Assembly (NCBI GenBank): GCA_030789695.1 | Contig: CM061141.1 | Span: 320,418,452 to 320,482,451, forward strand | Source of the DNA: Scilla litardierei | Lineage: Eukaryota; Streptophyta; Magnoliopsida; Asparagales; Asparagaceae | DNA: 64,000 bases | Direction: 5' to 3' | Part shown: positions 1 to 9,539 of the stretch, piece by piece | Position numbering within the stretch: position 1 is the first letter of the stretch | Layout of the letters: each line of letters opens with the position of its first letter | The notes under the pieces: model-generated | What the model saw: only the letters and a program-made list of their open reading frames with translations | Databases searched by the model: none | What the model was told of the DNA's origin: nothing | Program-made: the position numbers and the translations under genes

Positions 1-1180
1 TATTCCACTAGCTAGCCTTCTTCATCCTCAACGATCAACATCTGAAGAGCAGGATCTTTGCAGCGATGTCCAGGGTCACACTTCTTGTCGCAACGGAAGC
101 AGCGTCCCTTGGTGTGCCTCTCCTGAATTTACACCTCTGTGAGCCGTTTTGCCTACTGTCTGGTTGAAGCTCGGTGTTCTTCTCGTGACTGGTTTCGAGC
201 CCTCCTAACGACACCTCCCCTCTCGTTGCTATCTGGATCTGAAAAGTGGATCTGCTCCACGCTCCTCGGGCTCGCTTCTCCTCTGCTAGCATGTCCTTAA
301 CCATTCTCGCCAGGCGCATCCAATCTAACAAACACTGTGACCTTTGAATCCACAACTCCACCATGATGGTGGGCTTCATGCCCTTCATAAACCACCCCCT
401 CTAGAGACTCTCCTGAAACTCCACGGACAAGGACTGCCAAAATCTCGAACTTCTTCATATACACCTTGACCGCCCCTTCTGTCTCAAGGTATACAGCTGC
501 TCATATACGTCGCCCCACTAAATCTCCTTGAACCAGTCCAAGAGACAGGTCGTGAACTCATCTCATGAGCGAAAAGACTGTTGCTGTTGCATCCACCTAA
601 GCACATCCCAACGGCCCTCAGCCACTCGGTCTCCTGCACATGTGACACCTCGAAGTATGGTTTGGCCTTGTAGATCCACCCGTCCGGGTCCTCCCCCTCA
701 AAATAGGCATCTTCAACTTTCTGACTCTTTTCTCTGCGATAACCCCTAAACGCACCTCCCTTGATGGTAGTCATGGCGTCGTAACGAAATAGGATCAGGT
801 GCGTCATAGTAGTCTCTCGCAGGGTCCCGATCCTCTCCATCAGCACCCACCCACCCAACCTCTCTCTAATCAGCTCCTCTGCCCATGAGGTTCCCACGGT
901 CATCGCCGTGGTATCTGATGTCGTCTTCGTAGACCATATCCAAGTCTATAGGTCTTCTCTTGTAAAAATATGCACCGAAATCCTCTCGGAGGTCCTCAAA
1001 TCTCTCACCAACTCCCAGGCGCTGCTCCTCCTGCCCGAACGCCCTTCTCGGGGCCACCGGAGGCTCGAAATGGGCTACGCGGCCCTGATGAAGCATTGCG
1101 GGGCCTTGGCGGGGCCACAGGGGCCCGGGGTGGTCTTGGCAGGCTCGCTGGGGCTGCGCGAGGCCCTGGCGGGCCGCCAA
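1..1180 (-). pseudogene. Ty3/gypsy chromovirus (Reina-like) gag remnant
   Basis: This is a decayed gag gene, cut by the left edge of the window. Seen: a zinc knuckle of the non-canonical CX2CX7HXC form (CFRCDKKCDPGHRC) at 60-101, and a capsid segment around 613-720 with the FEGEDPDGWIYKAKPYFEV pattern typical of plant gypsy gag. Several frameshifts and stops separate the pieces. A GC-rich linker at about 1075-1195 (repeated GGGGCC / CTGGCGGG units) precedes the capsid part, as in the related elements at 13850-14340 and 35716-36210. Known: this knuckle and capsid type is common in Reina-like chromoviruses. No LTR is visible on this side. The family call is an inference from similarity to the fuller copy at 8478-15044. 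Confidence 0.75.
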
Positions 1181-1561
1181 GGATTCGGTAGGGGCTCAGC
1201 GAGTCGCCAGAGGCATGTGGGACTCCGGGCGACCTCGTCAGGCACCGCTGAGGTCCGACACCTCTCCCCAGCTGTCATGGGGCGGCTCTCCGTGTTCATC
1301 GCCTTCTTCATCTTCCATGACCTGATCTGCGTCCGAAAGAAGCCATTCGTGAAAGGGATCAACTTCCCCCACCCCATCGTCAAAGTTCTCGCCTTTTGTT
1401 CCAAATCTAGGACTGAATCTATCTTCTGGAAGAGCGCTGGCCTTGCTTTAGGCAATGGGACGAGGCAGGCCAGGAAGGAGGATATGAGGGAAGCATGCAA
1501 GCGAGTCATGAAGGTCGTAAATCATATGATGTTTTAAACAATATCGATCGGCCTATTGCTT
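1181..1561 (-). other. Probable gag N-terminal/linker remnant, unassigned
   Basis: A minus-strand open frame of 144 codons covers 1075-1509 and runs into the GC-rich gag linker. Its N-terminal two thirds match nothing I recognise. By position it would be the 5' part of the gag gene to its left, but no PBS or LTR follows it. It may equally be filler between two broken retroelements. Confidence 0.3.
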
Positions 1562-1779
1562 TTATTTCTCCTTGACAGGTTGAATCTCATCACGAAGGGA
1601 TTTCCTTCTAGAACAAGAGTGAAGAATGAATGGCAGAGAATTTCTTTTATCTTCATATTCTCGATAGCTAGTCGTGCATTCTTCCTCTCTTACTTTACCT
1701 TTTGCGGATAAGTAGTTGGTCTTTTCCCTGGCCCCGCAACCAAGAGTCACTAGTCGAAAGCTTGATTGACCAGGAAGAC

Positions 1780-1996
1780 AAGCTAAAAGAAATCCCAATA
1801 AGGAAAGCTCGACGTGAGATTTGACGTCCTGTTGCAACGTGGGCCAGTAGTATCCAGCCCGCAAGATTTTGTGTGCGAGGGACTGGCTCTCGTAGTGGTT
1901 ACCGCACAATATCTCGTGTACCTCCTCCATCTCCGGTAGTATCTCCTGCTCGCAGAGGCATGTCAGCAAGGGAGAAGAGTAGCCTCGCTTGTAGAG
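1780..1996 (-). pseudogene. Tat-type gypsy integrase fragment (HHCC zinc-binding part)
   Basis: Reading leftward, the frame encodes the segment just before and inside the integrase zinc finger: an ILYKRGYSSPLL motif, then EEVHEILCGNH, then AHKILRAGYYWPTL. This is the typical Tat/Ogre-lineage linker and HHCC domain. The similarity stops near 1780, so the catalytic core is missing. The upstream half of the same gene continues at 3387, beyond the inserted solo LTR. Integrase would insert the cDNA of the element, but this copy is dead. The 1562-1780 stretch is open in the same direction but is not recognisable. Confidence 0.8.
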
Positions 1997-2001
1997 GATG
2001 C

Positions 2002-3381
2002 TGTTGGTGGTTGTGCCCTAAGCCAAATATTTGGACCTTTATGTTATGTCATTTTCATTTATAAAATGTTTCTCTTATTATTGTTATTATTATATTGCTT
2101 GCATGTTTCTTTATAATAATGTTTGAATAGTTGTTTTATGATATTCTAAGCATCCCTAGTCATTCATCATTAAAGGTTTAGTGAAGAATTAAGACTTGTA
2201 TGAGTTTGATAGATAATTATGAGATAATTATATGTATGATGATACAAATCAAACTTATAGGTACTTGTTGGAGAACATGTACTGGATAGACTCGCTATGA
2301 AATCATTACATGGATTAGTGTCATAAATGATCACATAATAGTTAAGTCATTGAATCCTTAGACCTGAGCTCATCACAGTTTCCTACATAAGGAACATCAT
2401 ATTTTGACATAATCAAACGTTATCTTTAATCAGATAATCATAAAGGTTATGATCGAATATGATGTGAATTATGCAGAGGAAAGTGAATGAACAAGATGGA
2501 ATTTGTCCCTCTCATATGAGAGATATCTAATGAGCCCCTCGATAAGTAGGACTGAGAAATGCATGGCCATGCTCAAATGAATGTCATTTGATTTTATCAG
2601 TCTACTTAGAAAGCGAGAAATTAAATGTTTGAACTATATAAGTATGACACTGCCCATGACTTATGTTCAAATAAGATATCGTGTGACAAAAGGATTATGA
2701 CATGTTCTATTGGTTAGGTTAATATCGGACTAACGATATTCATATTAATTGGGTAGTCAAAATGTCTTGCTAGAGACCAATTATGATTTGTGGGCTTCTA
2801 ATGAGATTAGGCCCACTGCCAATTTAATATGCGCCTATTGGGTCGCACACAAAGAACGAATTGGATAGGATAGGGTTTAAACATGATTTCGAATATGATT
2901 TGAAATTCGTGATAAGGTGAAATATCTTAACCGTCAGATATCGTATCTCATTAAGATATTATCCCTAAGATATCGCCGCTTAACTAAAATACGTTAATAA
3001 GTTAACGTGAGATTCTTATCCCTAAGATAGCGTCGCGTAACTGAATGTTGTTAAGGGGTTAACGTAGGATTCTATATAAGATATAGAATCACGATTTTCA
3101 GTTTTAAGTTTTCAATCTATCTCCTCCGTTTTTGAGAAAAACAAAGCGAGAGAAACCCTAGTTGCGGAGAAGGAGCTAGCACCCTCGCAATTCTTGTTCG
3201 TGACGTTCGTGTGGATACCGATTGAGGGCGGTCGTTCGTAGAGCAGCACATGTTGTCCGACAGATTCAGATCGACAGAAAGGTTAGTAATCTATTCGAAT
3301 CAATTAGAAACGCATGGATCTTGGTAGGTTTCTATTTTCCGCCGCGTATAAATTTGTTGTATTACGATAGAAACCCTAACA
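2002..3381. mobile_element. Solo LTR (1,380 bp) with 5-bp target duplication
   Basis: The block starts TGTTGGTGG and ends CCCTAACA, and is flanked by a perfect direct repeat GATGC (1997-2001 and 3382-3386). Without the block and one repeat, the Tat-type frame on the minus strand reads on without a break from the 3387-3655 side into the 1780-1996 side, so this is a clean insertion into that older element. There is no internal coding domain, PBS or second LTR, which is the structure left by recombination between two LTRs. The long AT-rich LTR with a GTTGTGCCCTAAG start resembles plant copia LTRs, but the superfamily is not proven. Short frames across its right border (for example 3222-3473) are artefacts. 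Confidence 0.85.
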
Positions 3382-3386
3382 GATGC

Positions 3387-3655
3387 CATCCAGGAGGCTC
3401 GCCGACCGGCTCCTCAGCTATCTGGCATCGATCCTGTCTTTTGGGAAGACCTGGTGACGAAGATAATGGATGATATGGTCCATCCAAGATAGGGTTGACT
3501 CGGCGAAGTGGACGAGCTCTCCTTCGAGTCACGTTGGGTGCTACAGGACCTCTATTGTAATGGAATTGAGGTCATCTTCTATTCCTAAGGAAAGCTGAGC
3601 GAGTGCATCAGCAGTGAAGTTCTCGGCCCGTGGGATATGTTGCGGGATATGTTGC
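3387..3655 (-). pseudogene. Tat-type gypsy RNase H end and integrase linker
   Basis: Minus-strand reading shows the end of the RNase H domain (HIPRAENFTADALAQLSL, the H-x-x-R-x-x-N-x-x-A-D-A-L-A signature), followed by a degraded linker containing a tryptophan-initiated HIIHYL segment. It has several stops. It is the upstream part of the integrase fragment at 1780-1996 and was separated from it by the solo LTR. At its right end a 12-base direct repeat (GGGATATGTTGC twice, about 3629-3652) marks the junction with the mitochondrial-like insert. Confidence 0.7.
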
Positions 3656-3850
3656 ACCCTTTATTATGGGGATTTACCCAGAAGGGTCAGAGAAAGAGAA
3701 CGAACTTCATATATCCCTTTTCTATTCAATCACGAAACAAGATCGAACATGATTCCGGTTCGTCTCCATTTTAGTAACACTCTTCCTCAAGAAAGGCAAC
3801 TGATAAGTCATCAAAGGGTTTGTGTGAATAATGGACTGGTAAGCATTACT
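3656..3850 (+). pseudogene. rps4: Mitochondrial rps4-like fragment (NUMT)
   Basis: The frame encodes a segment matching plant mitochondrial ribosomal protein S4: YYGDLP, then ERTSYIPFLFNHETRS, IPVRLHF, QERQLISHQRVCVNNG and LVSIT. These lie in the S4 RNA-binding part of the protein, in the right order and spacing. Upstream the frame runs into unrelated sequence, and downstream the similarity stops after VSIT. Only about 65 of the roughly 350 residues usual for plant mitochondrial rps4 are present, so it cannot be functional. It is most simply a NUMT, a piece of mitochondrial DNA moved to the nucleus. An ancient nuclear transfer followed by decay is less likely. Confidence 0.85.
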
Positions 3851-4304
3851 CCTTCACCACGAAAACCCTCTCTGCACCTCAAGAATATGAATGGAGGCCT
3901 GCCAGATGCTCGTCATGCAGCACCTTTGAAGACGTGATCACTCAATGTCCAAAGCACAGAAAAAGGTCTGGAAGGTGAAGGAGAAGCCAAATACGAAAGA
4001 GCAGCTACTCACCATTGGAGATACTATCAAGGAAAAGACTGCTGCCGTCAGTTGGAATTCCAGGTTTCTTATTAACTGCTTGGTAGTTAGAAAAGAACTT
4101 GGAAAATTCATTCACCTTCGCTCACAACACTTGTTACATCATAAGGAGACCGGGAACTGGCCCTAGCTTATCATGTTCTACCTATCCCGACTCCCTTGCT
4201 GGCATGAAAACAGCTCGAGTCTAATCTTTCTAATCATGGAAAAAATTCTTATTCGGAAATGCCTCAAACCCCCGTTAATACCTGCTAAAAGCTCTCCACC
4301 TTAT
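3851..4304. other. Unassigned sequence between two mitochondrial-like fragments
   Basis: Short open frames on the plus strand (3945-4166 and 4173-4373) show no recognisable domain. The stretch may be further mitochondrial non-coding DNA from the same insert, because it is bounded on both sides by mitochondrial-like gene pieces. I see no direct proof of that. Confidence 0.35.
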
Positions 4305-4481
4305 GCATCACCTAATTCTAGACCGGTTTATGTTAGAACTATAAATAAAGGACCAAGATCTCCTATGAAATAAAGAATATTATTCAAAAATAGCAGTCCC
4401 AGTAGACCCACTTAAAATCTTTACTGAAATATGACCGGACATCATATTAGCAAATAAACGTATTCCTGAACTTAATGCACT
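4305..4481 (-). pseudogene. atp6: Mitochondrial atp6-like C-terminal fragment (NUMT)
   Basis: On the minus strand the sequence encodes GIRLFANMMSGHISVKILSG and, after a frame change, NNILYFIGDLGPLFIVL and TGLELGDA. These are the conserved C-terminal membrane helices of the ATP synthase a subunit (mitochondrial atp6). At least one frameshift and two in-frame stops are present, and the gene ends before its true C terminus. It is on the opposite strand to the rps4 fragment only about 450 bases away, so the insert is a rearranged mosaic of mitochondrial pieces or comes from a rearranged mitochondrial genome. Confidence 0.8.
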
Positions 4482-4494
4482 GGAGATGATTTAG

Positions 4495-4680
4495 GTATTT
4501 TGAACGAGAGCCTTTGCCCGCTTCATCTGCCTTTTCCACTCATCTTCACTATCTTCGTTTTGGTGACTAGCTGATGACAAATAACCTTCTGTCGCTTTCT
4601 TCTTTGACCAAGAATCACAAGCAAAGTGGCCCTTCTTGCCACAATTAAAGCATTCTACATTTCTTCGGGAATTCCTTTAT
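4495..4680 (-). pseudogene. Retrotransposon gag zinc-knuckle fragment
   Basis: Minus-strand reading gives CFNCGKKGHFACDSW followed by an acidic tail (HQNEDSEDEWKRQM). The order CFNCGKKGHF is a retroviral-type CCHC knuckle, but the last cysteine has moved (HFACDS instead of the usual HFARDC), so it is no longer canonical. The surrounding residues look more like copia gag than the neighbouring gypsy gag. This suggests a chimeric junction with the gypsy sequence at 4681-5271. Confidence 0.55.
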
Positions 4681-4929
4681 CCTTTTTCGTTGAGGCGGAT
4701 GGAATCGAAAAAAGGCTTCATAATTAGGGTCATGTCCATAACGGGATGAATGAGCAAGCATGCTTCTGTGAGTTGCGAGAACCTCCGATCCAACTCACCC
4801 TTTTGATCGTCTACGCTCTTCTTGATCGCTTGGATCTCACCCTCAAACTTCTCCACATTCTCTTCCAATATATCGATTCTATCCTTGAATCTCGTAGTCG
4901 CAATGAATCGACGTGCTATGTTACCAATT
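4681..4929 (-). pseudogene. Gypsy gag N-terminal coiled-coil remnant and PBS
   Basis: A 63-codon minus-strand frame (4677-4868) encodes a coiled-coil-like gag N terminus (EENVEKFEGEIQAIKKSVDD). In position and character it is like the N-terminal coils at 14436-14627 and 35391-35597. Between it and the LTR lies a degraded primer-binding site (minus strand TTGGTAACATAGC, about 4916-4929), resembling the initiator-Met type TGGTATCAGAGC. The rest of the gene is missing to the left. Confidence 0.5.
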
Positions 4930-5271
4930 TGGTGCGATCCAATAAGGTTTTGGAATAAAAGATGGATTTTTGTGGAAATGTGTGATTTTTAATAGTTGGA
5001 AAAGAGAAAAGATGGGATTTTTATAAAGAAGAAACTTGAAAATAAAAGGATAACAAGCTCCAATTCGAGAGGAGGCAACTCTCCTTACTTTCGATTCAAG
5101 ATAAAGTCTAAGATCTCCGGCTAGGGTTCATGGACACATAGAACAAGGGTTTTCACAAAAACAATTCATGTGTGACCCTTTCCTAGCCGGCCCTAGTTTA
5201 AATAAAGGAAAATTTACAGAAATTGAAAAATACAAAAATACCCTTAAATGGCCTAAAAGCAAAACGCATCA
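4930..5271 (-). repeat. 5' LTR of a truncated Reina-like gypsy element
   Basis: This is a 342-base block, TGGTGCGATCC to AACGCATCA as read on the plus strand. Its inner end abuts the degraded PBS, and its ends parallel the LTR of the complete element at 8478-15044 (TGATACGATT to CCGCATCA). The element reads leftward. No partner LTR is present, so no target duplication could be checked. Confidence 0.55.
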
Positions 5272-7714
5272 CCCTCCTAATGTCACTGTGTCCATATGTC
5301 CAACTGTACAACAAATTGTCGTGTTTCCATTCCCATGTAATGACATGTCTGTATCTGTCCATCCATGTCCATGATTCATGGGTTGAACCCATGCAGGTGC
5401 ACATGACCAGTATAAAGAGTTATATGATCATATAAAAACAATAACCACTGCTCTAAATCAAATGACTAGTTCCTCATTTGATTGTTCCATGCTTCGGATT
5501 GTTTTCATGAATTTCATGGAAGGAAAAAAGCAAATATTACTACATTCTCATTATTGAATTGAGAAGAGAAGATAGAAGGTCCATCACATGTCGCAAATCT
5601 AATTTGGTAATGATGTCAACCTACGACCATTAGGTTGAACAACCATCCAACAATTGTCCGCAAACTCACAGTCACAAATAGCATATGCCTATGTCATGAA
5701 CAATGTGGCACAGCTCTCCAAGACTATCATGCATCGCTTCCATTGGAGTGTTTGTATACAAATTGGAAAAGACTGAATTGCTTCCAAAAGCAGCCTGCCC
5801 GCTTAAAATATCTTCCAAAAAGAAGCTTGCCTATTACGATCACATTCTACCAGTACTATCTTGAAAATCAACATAAGGGATATGATAGAAACAGTCTGCT
5901 TTCTTCCACTTGGTTAAATAAACAGGCACAATAAATTCAGCAACTTCATAGTATCAAGTTCCGATCTAGTCTTTGTCAGTTAAATGCCAAGTTAATGCAA
6001 GGCATTCCTAGCAAAGCTAATGAATATAAAGGCTTGCAATGCTACTGAATCCTCCCTCTATTAAATTGGCATGTAATGATTTCTTAATAGATTCACCCAT
6101 GGCACACTGAGTTTGATAGAATATCTCTATTAATGACAATGGTTCCAAGCCTAAATCCTATGAAACAAAGACGTGAAAATGGGTGTTGTGTCCCTATCAG
6201 ATGCGTGGTAGACACTGACACTTACGCGACATTTTAGACACCCCAAAGTTGTGTCAATTTTAATATCCCAAAAAGGTACGCATCCAAGCCATGTTAGCTT
6301 TAAGTAGCTTTAAGTAAATCCAATGACCACATATCAGACACTTTAGAGCTATGGGTCTCTTGATAGAAAATATTAAAAAATCATCTTAACTAAGCTGGTA
6401 TCATGTCAACAAAGCTTCAACACCACTAGAACTAGATTAGTTATCGAGTAAATTATTTTATATTATTTGTTTGCTTTCATTACTTGATTTGAAGATATGA
6501 TTCTTGTCATTGCAATTTTATATTTTTTTCATATTATTTTGAATAAAACACATCCTAATCACTATAATTTTTGATGTATATTATATATAGGTACTTATAC
6601 ATGCACATATGTGATTATATCAACGGGTCAATGTGTTCTACTTTCTGAGAAATTTTTGTGTCCCCGCATCCATGTCGTGTTGTATCCATGCCATGTGTCT
6701 GTGTCCATGCTTCATATCCTAAATCAAATCACATGCAATATTGTTCACAAAGAGGAATCCAAGGTAACAAATATTCTTCTGCTTCAAAGAGTAAGGAACC
6801 CGACAGCAGAAATATTCTTTCTAGTCAACAACTGCAGGTATAATAAACAGCAGTACTTCTACATGACTATTACTGTTCATTAAACTCAATAACTCACACA
6901 TGATGGTTAAGAGAGGTACCCACCAGAGGAAAAAAAGAATCATTCCAAATCCTCAACCAATGTGTTATCATATGAAATTGATTCAACATAGATTGATTGC
7001 ATGATGATGTGAAAAGCAACTTTAAAGAACAATCATCGATATAAAATTCCCTTTTTAGTTGGTTTGCCACCAGAAAGCGACACCACTACACATCTAAATC
7101 ACAAAGTTCTACCAGAGTACCACAATACACCAGCCAATAAACTGTTCTCTCCTTCATTACTACACATCTAGAGTCTAATTAATTTTTAATTTTAGCATGA
7201 AGAGAACTCGTGTACCCAATTTATTTGAAATTCCAAATGGCAAAAGGTTTATAACGACACTGGAATTGGATGAAAAAAGTCCAAACACTGCCTCCAATTA
7301 ACTAATCAGCATGCTTTTCGCCAACTAATATTCAAGTTAGTGTAGTATTCTTTGTCATTTACTCCAAGGACAGATCATTCATCTTTTACTAAGTTAACTC
7401 AAGAACAGCAAAATATTTGCATAATAAAAAATTAATTAAAATTATAGAAATTTTGCTTTTGGATCGTAAATTTATCAGGATAATTGCATGAATTCTGAAT
7501 ATTTCTTAGCAAGAAAAGAAAAAGAAACCGAGTCTAAAAGGTTGCTATCGAACAACCATATTCTAGCGAATTGTATATCAATTACAATGAGTATTTTACA
7601 TGTGTAGCCCCATGTGTAATATATCTAGTGCAGAACTTTCCGAGTTTATCAAAAGGAATGAATGAAATATGATTTGTTCAAACTATTATTAGAAAGATTT
7701 TATAACAGACATAC
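5272..7714. other. Intron sequence of the CCDC93-like gene, no gene seen
   Basis: This AT-rich DNA lies downstream of the last visible CCDC93 exon on the minus strand. I found no exon, LTR pair or transposase in it. The plus-strand frame 5635-5934 and the frames at 6611-6883 have no recognisable domain. The intron starts with a consensus donor (GTATGT) at 7714 and would continue past the left gypsy remnants to an exon outside the window. Confidence 0.5.
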
Positions 7715-7822
7715 CTGTGAATTTATGGAATTCAATAGGGATGTTTCTTTCAGCATGAGTTCTTTTATCTCCAATAAAGCATTGTACGTTGCATAATGTT
7801 TGCGAGTCTGGCAATGCTTTTC
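7715..7822 (-). CDS. CCDC93: CCDC93-like protein, exon with coiled-coil segment
   Basis: This is a 108-base exon (36 codons, phase 0 at both ends), preceded by a CCCACAG acceptor and followed by a GTATGT donor. It encodes EKHCQTRKHYATYNALLEI then KELMLKETSLLNSINSQ, matching the conserved late coiled coil of CCDC93 (animal versions share the TLYNTL-like and LLNSI segments). Known: CCDC93 forms the CCC complex with CCDC22 and COMMD proteins, which works with retriever in endosomal recycling of membrane cargo; plant homologues exist. There is no frameshift or stop. The next exon is not in the window. The call rests on residue pattern across three exons, not on a database search. Confidence 0.85.
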
Positions 7823-7905
7823 CTGTGGGTAGAAAGTTGTAAGACACACGAGTCTTCATTTTAGAAATCATAGTCATAACTCTCTTACACTAAAATTGTC
7901 AATAC

Positions 7906-7945
7906 CTGGATTTGGGCATCAAGTTCTGAAAATCGATGTTCGTAC
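7906..7945 (-). CDS. CCDC93: CCDC93-like protein, 40-base exon
   Basis: This short exon has acceptor TTGCTTAG before it and donor GTATTG after it. It encodes YEHRFSELDAQIQ. Its first base completes the glutamine codon begun by the exon at 59387-59466 (phase 2 junction), giving the conserved ELIQ-YxxRFxEL motif of CCDC93. Small size, exact phase match on both sides and intact reading argue for a real exon and not a chance frame. The intron separating it from the next exon (7823-7905) is only 83 bases, whereas the intron before it is about 51 kb. Confidence 0.85.
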
Positions 7946-8133
7946 CTAAGCAAAAGCATGGTCACTGGGTAAGTCAAGTTTATACAGTCCATTGTAATTG
8001 AAGTTATACATAGAGCATTCAAGTATTGGACATAAAGAAACTTCAAACTGCAAACTGTAGGACATATTTCAGAAAAGATATAATTTGAGGTCACATGTCC
8101 CTTTAACCCAAGCCAATGAAATTTAGTAGACAC

Positions 8134-8472
8134 TAAACTTTTAAGGGTAAATTAGCTTAAACACGCATGTATTTTTATGGAATCTAATTTAAAACCTTCT
8201 ATACTATCGGTTTCTAAAATAATCAACCTAGCAGACAGTTCTGCTAAATAATCGGTTCTGCTAAATAATGTGTCAAAATAGAGAGTATCAAACTAGATAT
8301 GTAGATATTATATGTGGTGTTATATTATATGTGGTGTTAAACTAGATTTTTTTGAAGGGTATATTTGCATTTTAATAGATTATATAACAGATCTGTCGTC
8401 AGCTATAAATTGTTATCCTCGAAACTGAAAGTATATGGGGAGTTACAATAGATTCTATGAAAGTACATGGGT
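8134..8472. other. Intron sequence, no gene seen
   Basis: AT-rich sequence between the CCDC93 exon cluster and the first large retroelement. It contains short internal repeats (TTCTGCTAAATAATC twice near 8240-8270, TATATGTGGTGTTA twice near 8310-8340). No coding potential is recognised. Confidence 0.4.
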
Positions 8473-8477
8473 GTTAC

Positions 8478-9527
8478 TGATACGATTAGGGTTAATCGTA
8501 ACAACAAGTTCAGATTTTTAGTGGAAAGAAGGAAAAGAAATATAAAGTGGACAATAGAATTGATAAGAAAAATGAGATAAATGATCTTTTCTGGAGTAGA
8601 TCGCTCCCCAACTTGAAATATGGGATCAAGTCTATTCCCCCAAACCCTAGCCGTCACAATGACGAATTATCTCAATTCTTTGATAGCCAACATAATTAGG
8701 GCTAATCCCTTTAAGTACTCTCCTAACCAGTGTTATCAATGGCGGATGGCGGCCTAAGGCAGTGAGCCAAAAATCTGCCATAAACATATATCGGATGAAA
8801 TAGCGGCTTATGGCGGACGACCTATGTGTGTATGCGTATGTTCTCTCTCTCTCTACACATGTTCTCTCTCTCTCTCTGTGTATGTGTATGAATGTGTGTG
8901 TGTAACTGTATGTGTGTGTATATATGTGTGTGTGTGTGACAGTGTGTATGTGGGTGTGTGATTGTGGCTGTGTGTGTGATTTTGTGCGCGCGCGCATGTA
9001 TATGTAATTATGTATGTGTGTGTGTGATTGTGTATGTGTGTGTGCATGTGTCTGTATGTATCTGTATGTATGTATGTGTACGTTCTCTCTCTGTGTGTGT
9101 GTGCGTGTGTATCTGTATGTGTGTGTATGTGTGTATAAAAACTAAAAAACTGCAAAAACAAATAAAAAACATAAATAATCAAAAAAATAATTGAACGTCC
9201 GCCATGTGCGCCATAAACCACCACATGACGGGCGTTATGGCGGAAATAGCGGTGCCATGGCAGAAATAGTGGACGGGGCCATATCATGCTGAAACCAGAT
9301 GGCGAATGGCGATGAGCCCAAAAACCGCCAGGCCATTCCGCCATAGCGCCCATAGCGCCACCATTTGATAACACTGCTCCTAACAAAAGACTAAACACAC
9401 TACAACTTAAAAGCATAAAAGATAGTGCATAAAGCAAAGTGACTAAGTCGCTCCATTGGTTGCTCCCACGCCCGGATCCACGGTCCGACCTGTGCCCGCG
9501 CGCCGTCTGCGGTATACGACCGCATCA
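8478..9527 (-). repeat. 3' LTR of the Reina-like element, interrupted by hAT
   Basis: Starts TGATACGATTAGGG and ends GTATACGACCGCATCA. It is collinear with the 392-base LTR at 14653-15044 except for a 657-base interruption (hAT element plus duplicated target) at 8728-9384. Confidence 0.92.
8728..9376. mobile_element. Non-autonomous hAT transposon with (GT)n core
   Basis: Termini are CAGTGTTATCAATGG and, inverted at the other end, CAGTGTTATCAAATGG. An exact 8-bp target duplication CTCCTAAC flanks it (8720-8727, 9377-9384). These are hAT hallmarks. Both subterminal regions carry many GGCGGA / ATGGCGG motifs in inverted orientation, likely transposase-binding sites. The middle (about 8825-9135) is an alternating TG/TATG microsatellite with CT blocks. 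No transposase is encoded; the long open frames over the core are simple-repeat artefacts. Confidence 0.9.
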
Positions 9528-9539
9528 TTGCTCCCCCTA

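Noticed and set aside
3222..3473. 83-codon plus-strand frame
   Set aside because: Crosses the right border of the solo LTR into the older Tat element, so it cannot be an original gene.
3614..3937. rps4-like frame as a functional nuclear gene
   Set aside because: Only about one fifth of the protein is present, with no start context, targeting peptide or 3' part; best seen as a NUMT.
5850..5880. Possible next CCDC93 exon (minus strand FQD-STGRM)
   Set aside because: Only eight residues fit, stops follow at once and no acceptor AG precedes them; treated as chance.
8853..9437. 194-codon minus-strand frame with HTHTHT repeats
   Set aside because: Encoded by the TG microsatellite in the hAT element and running over its end; not a gene.
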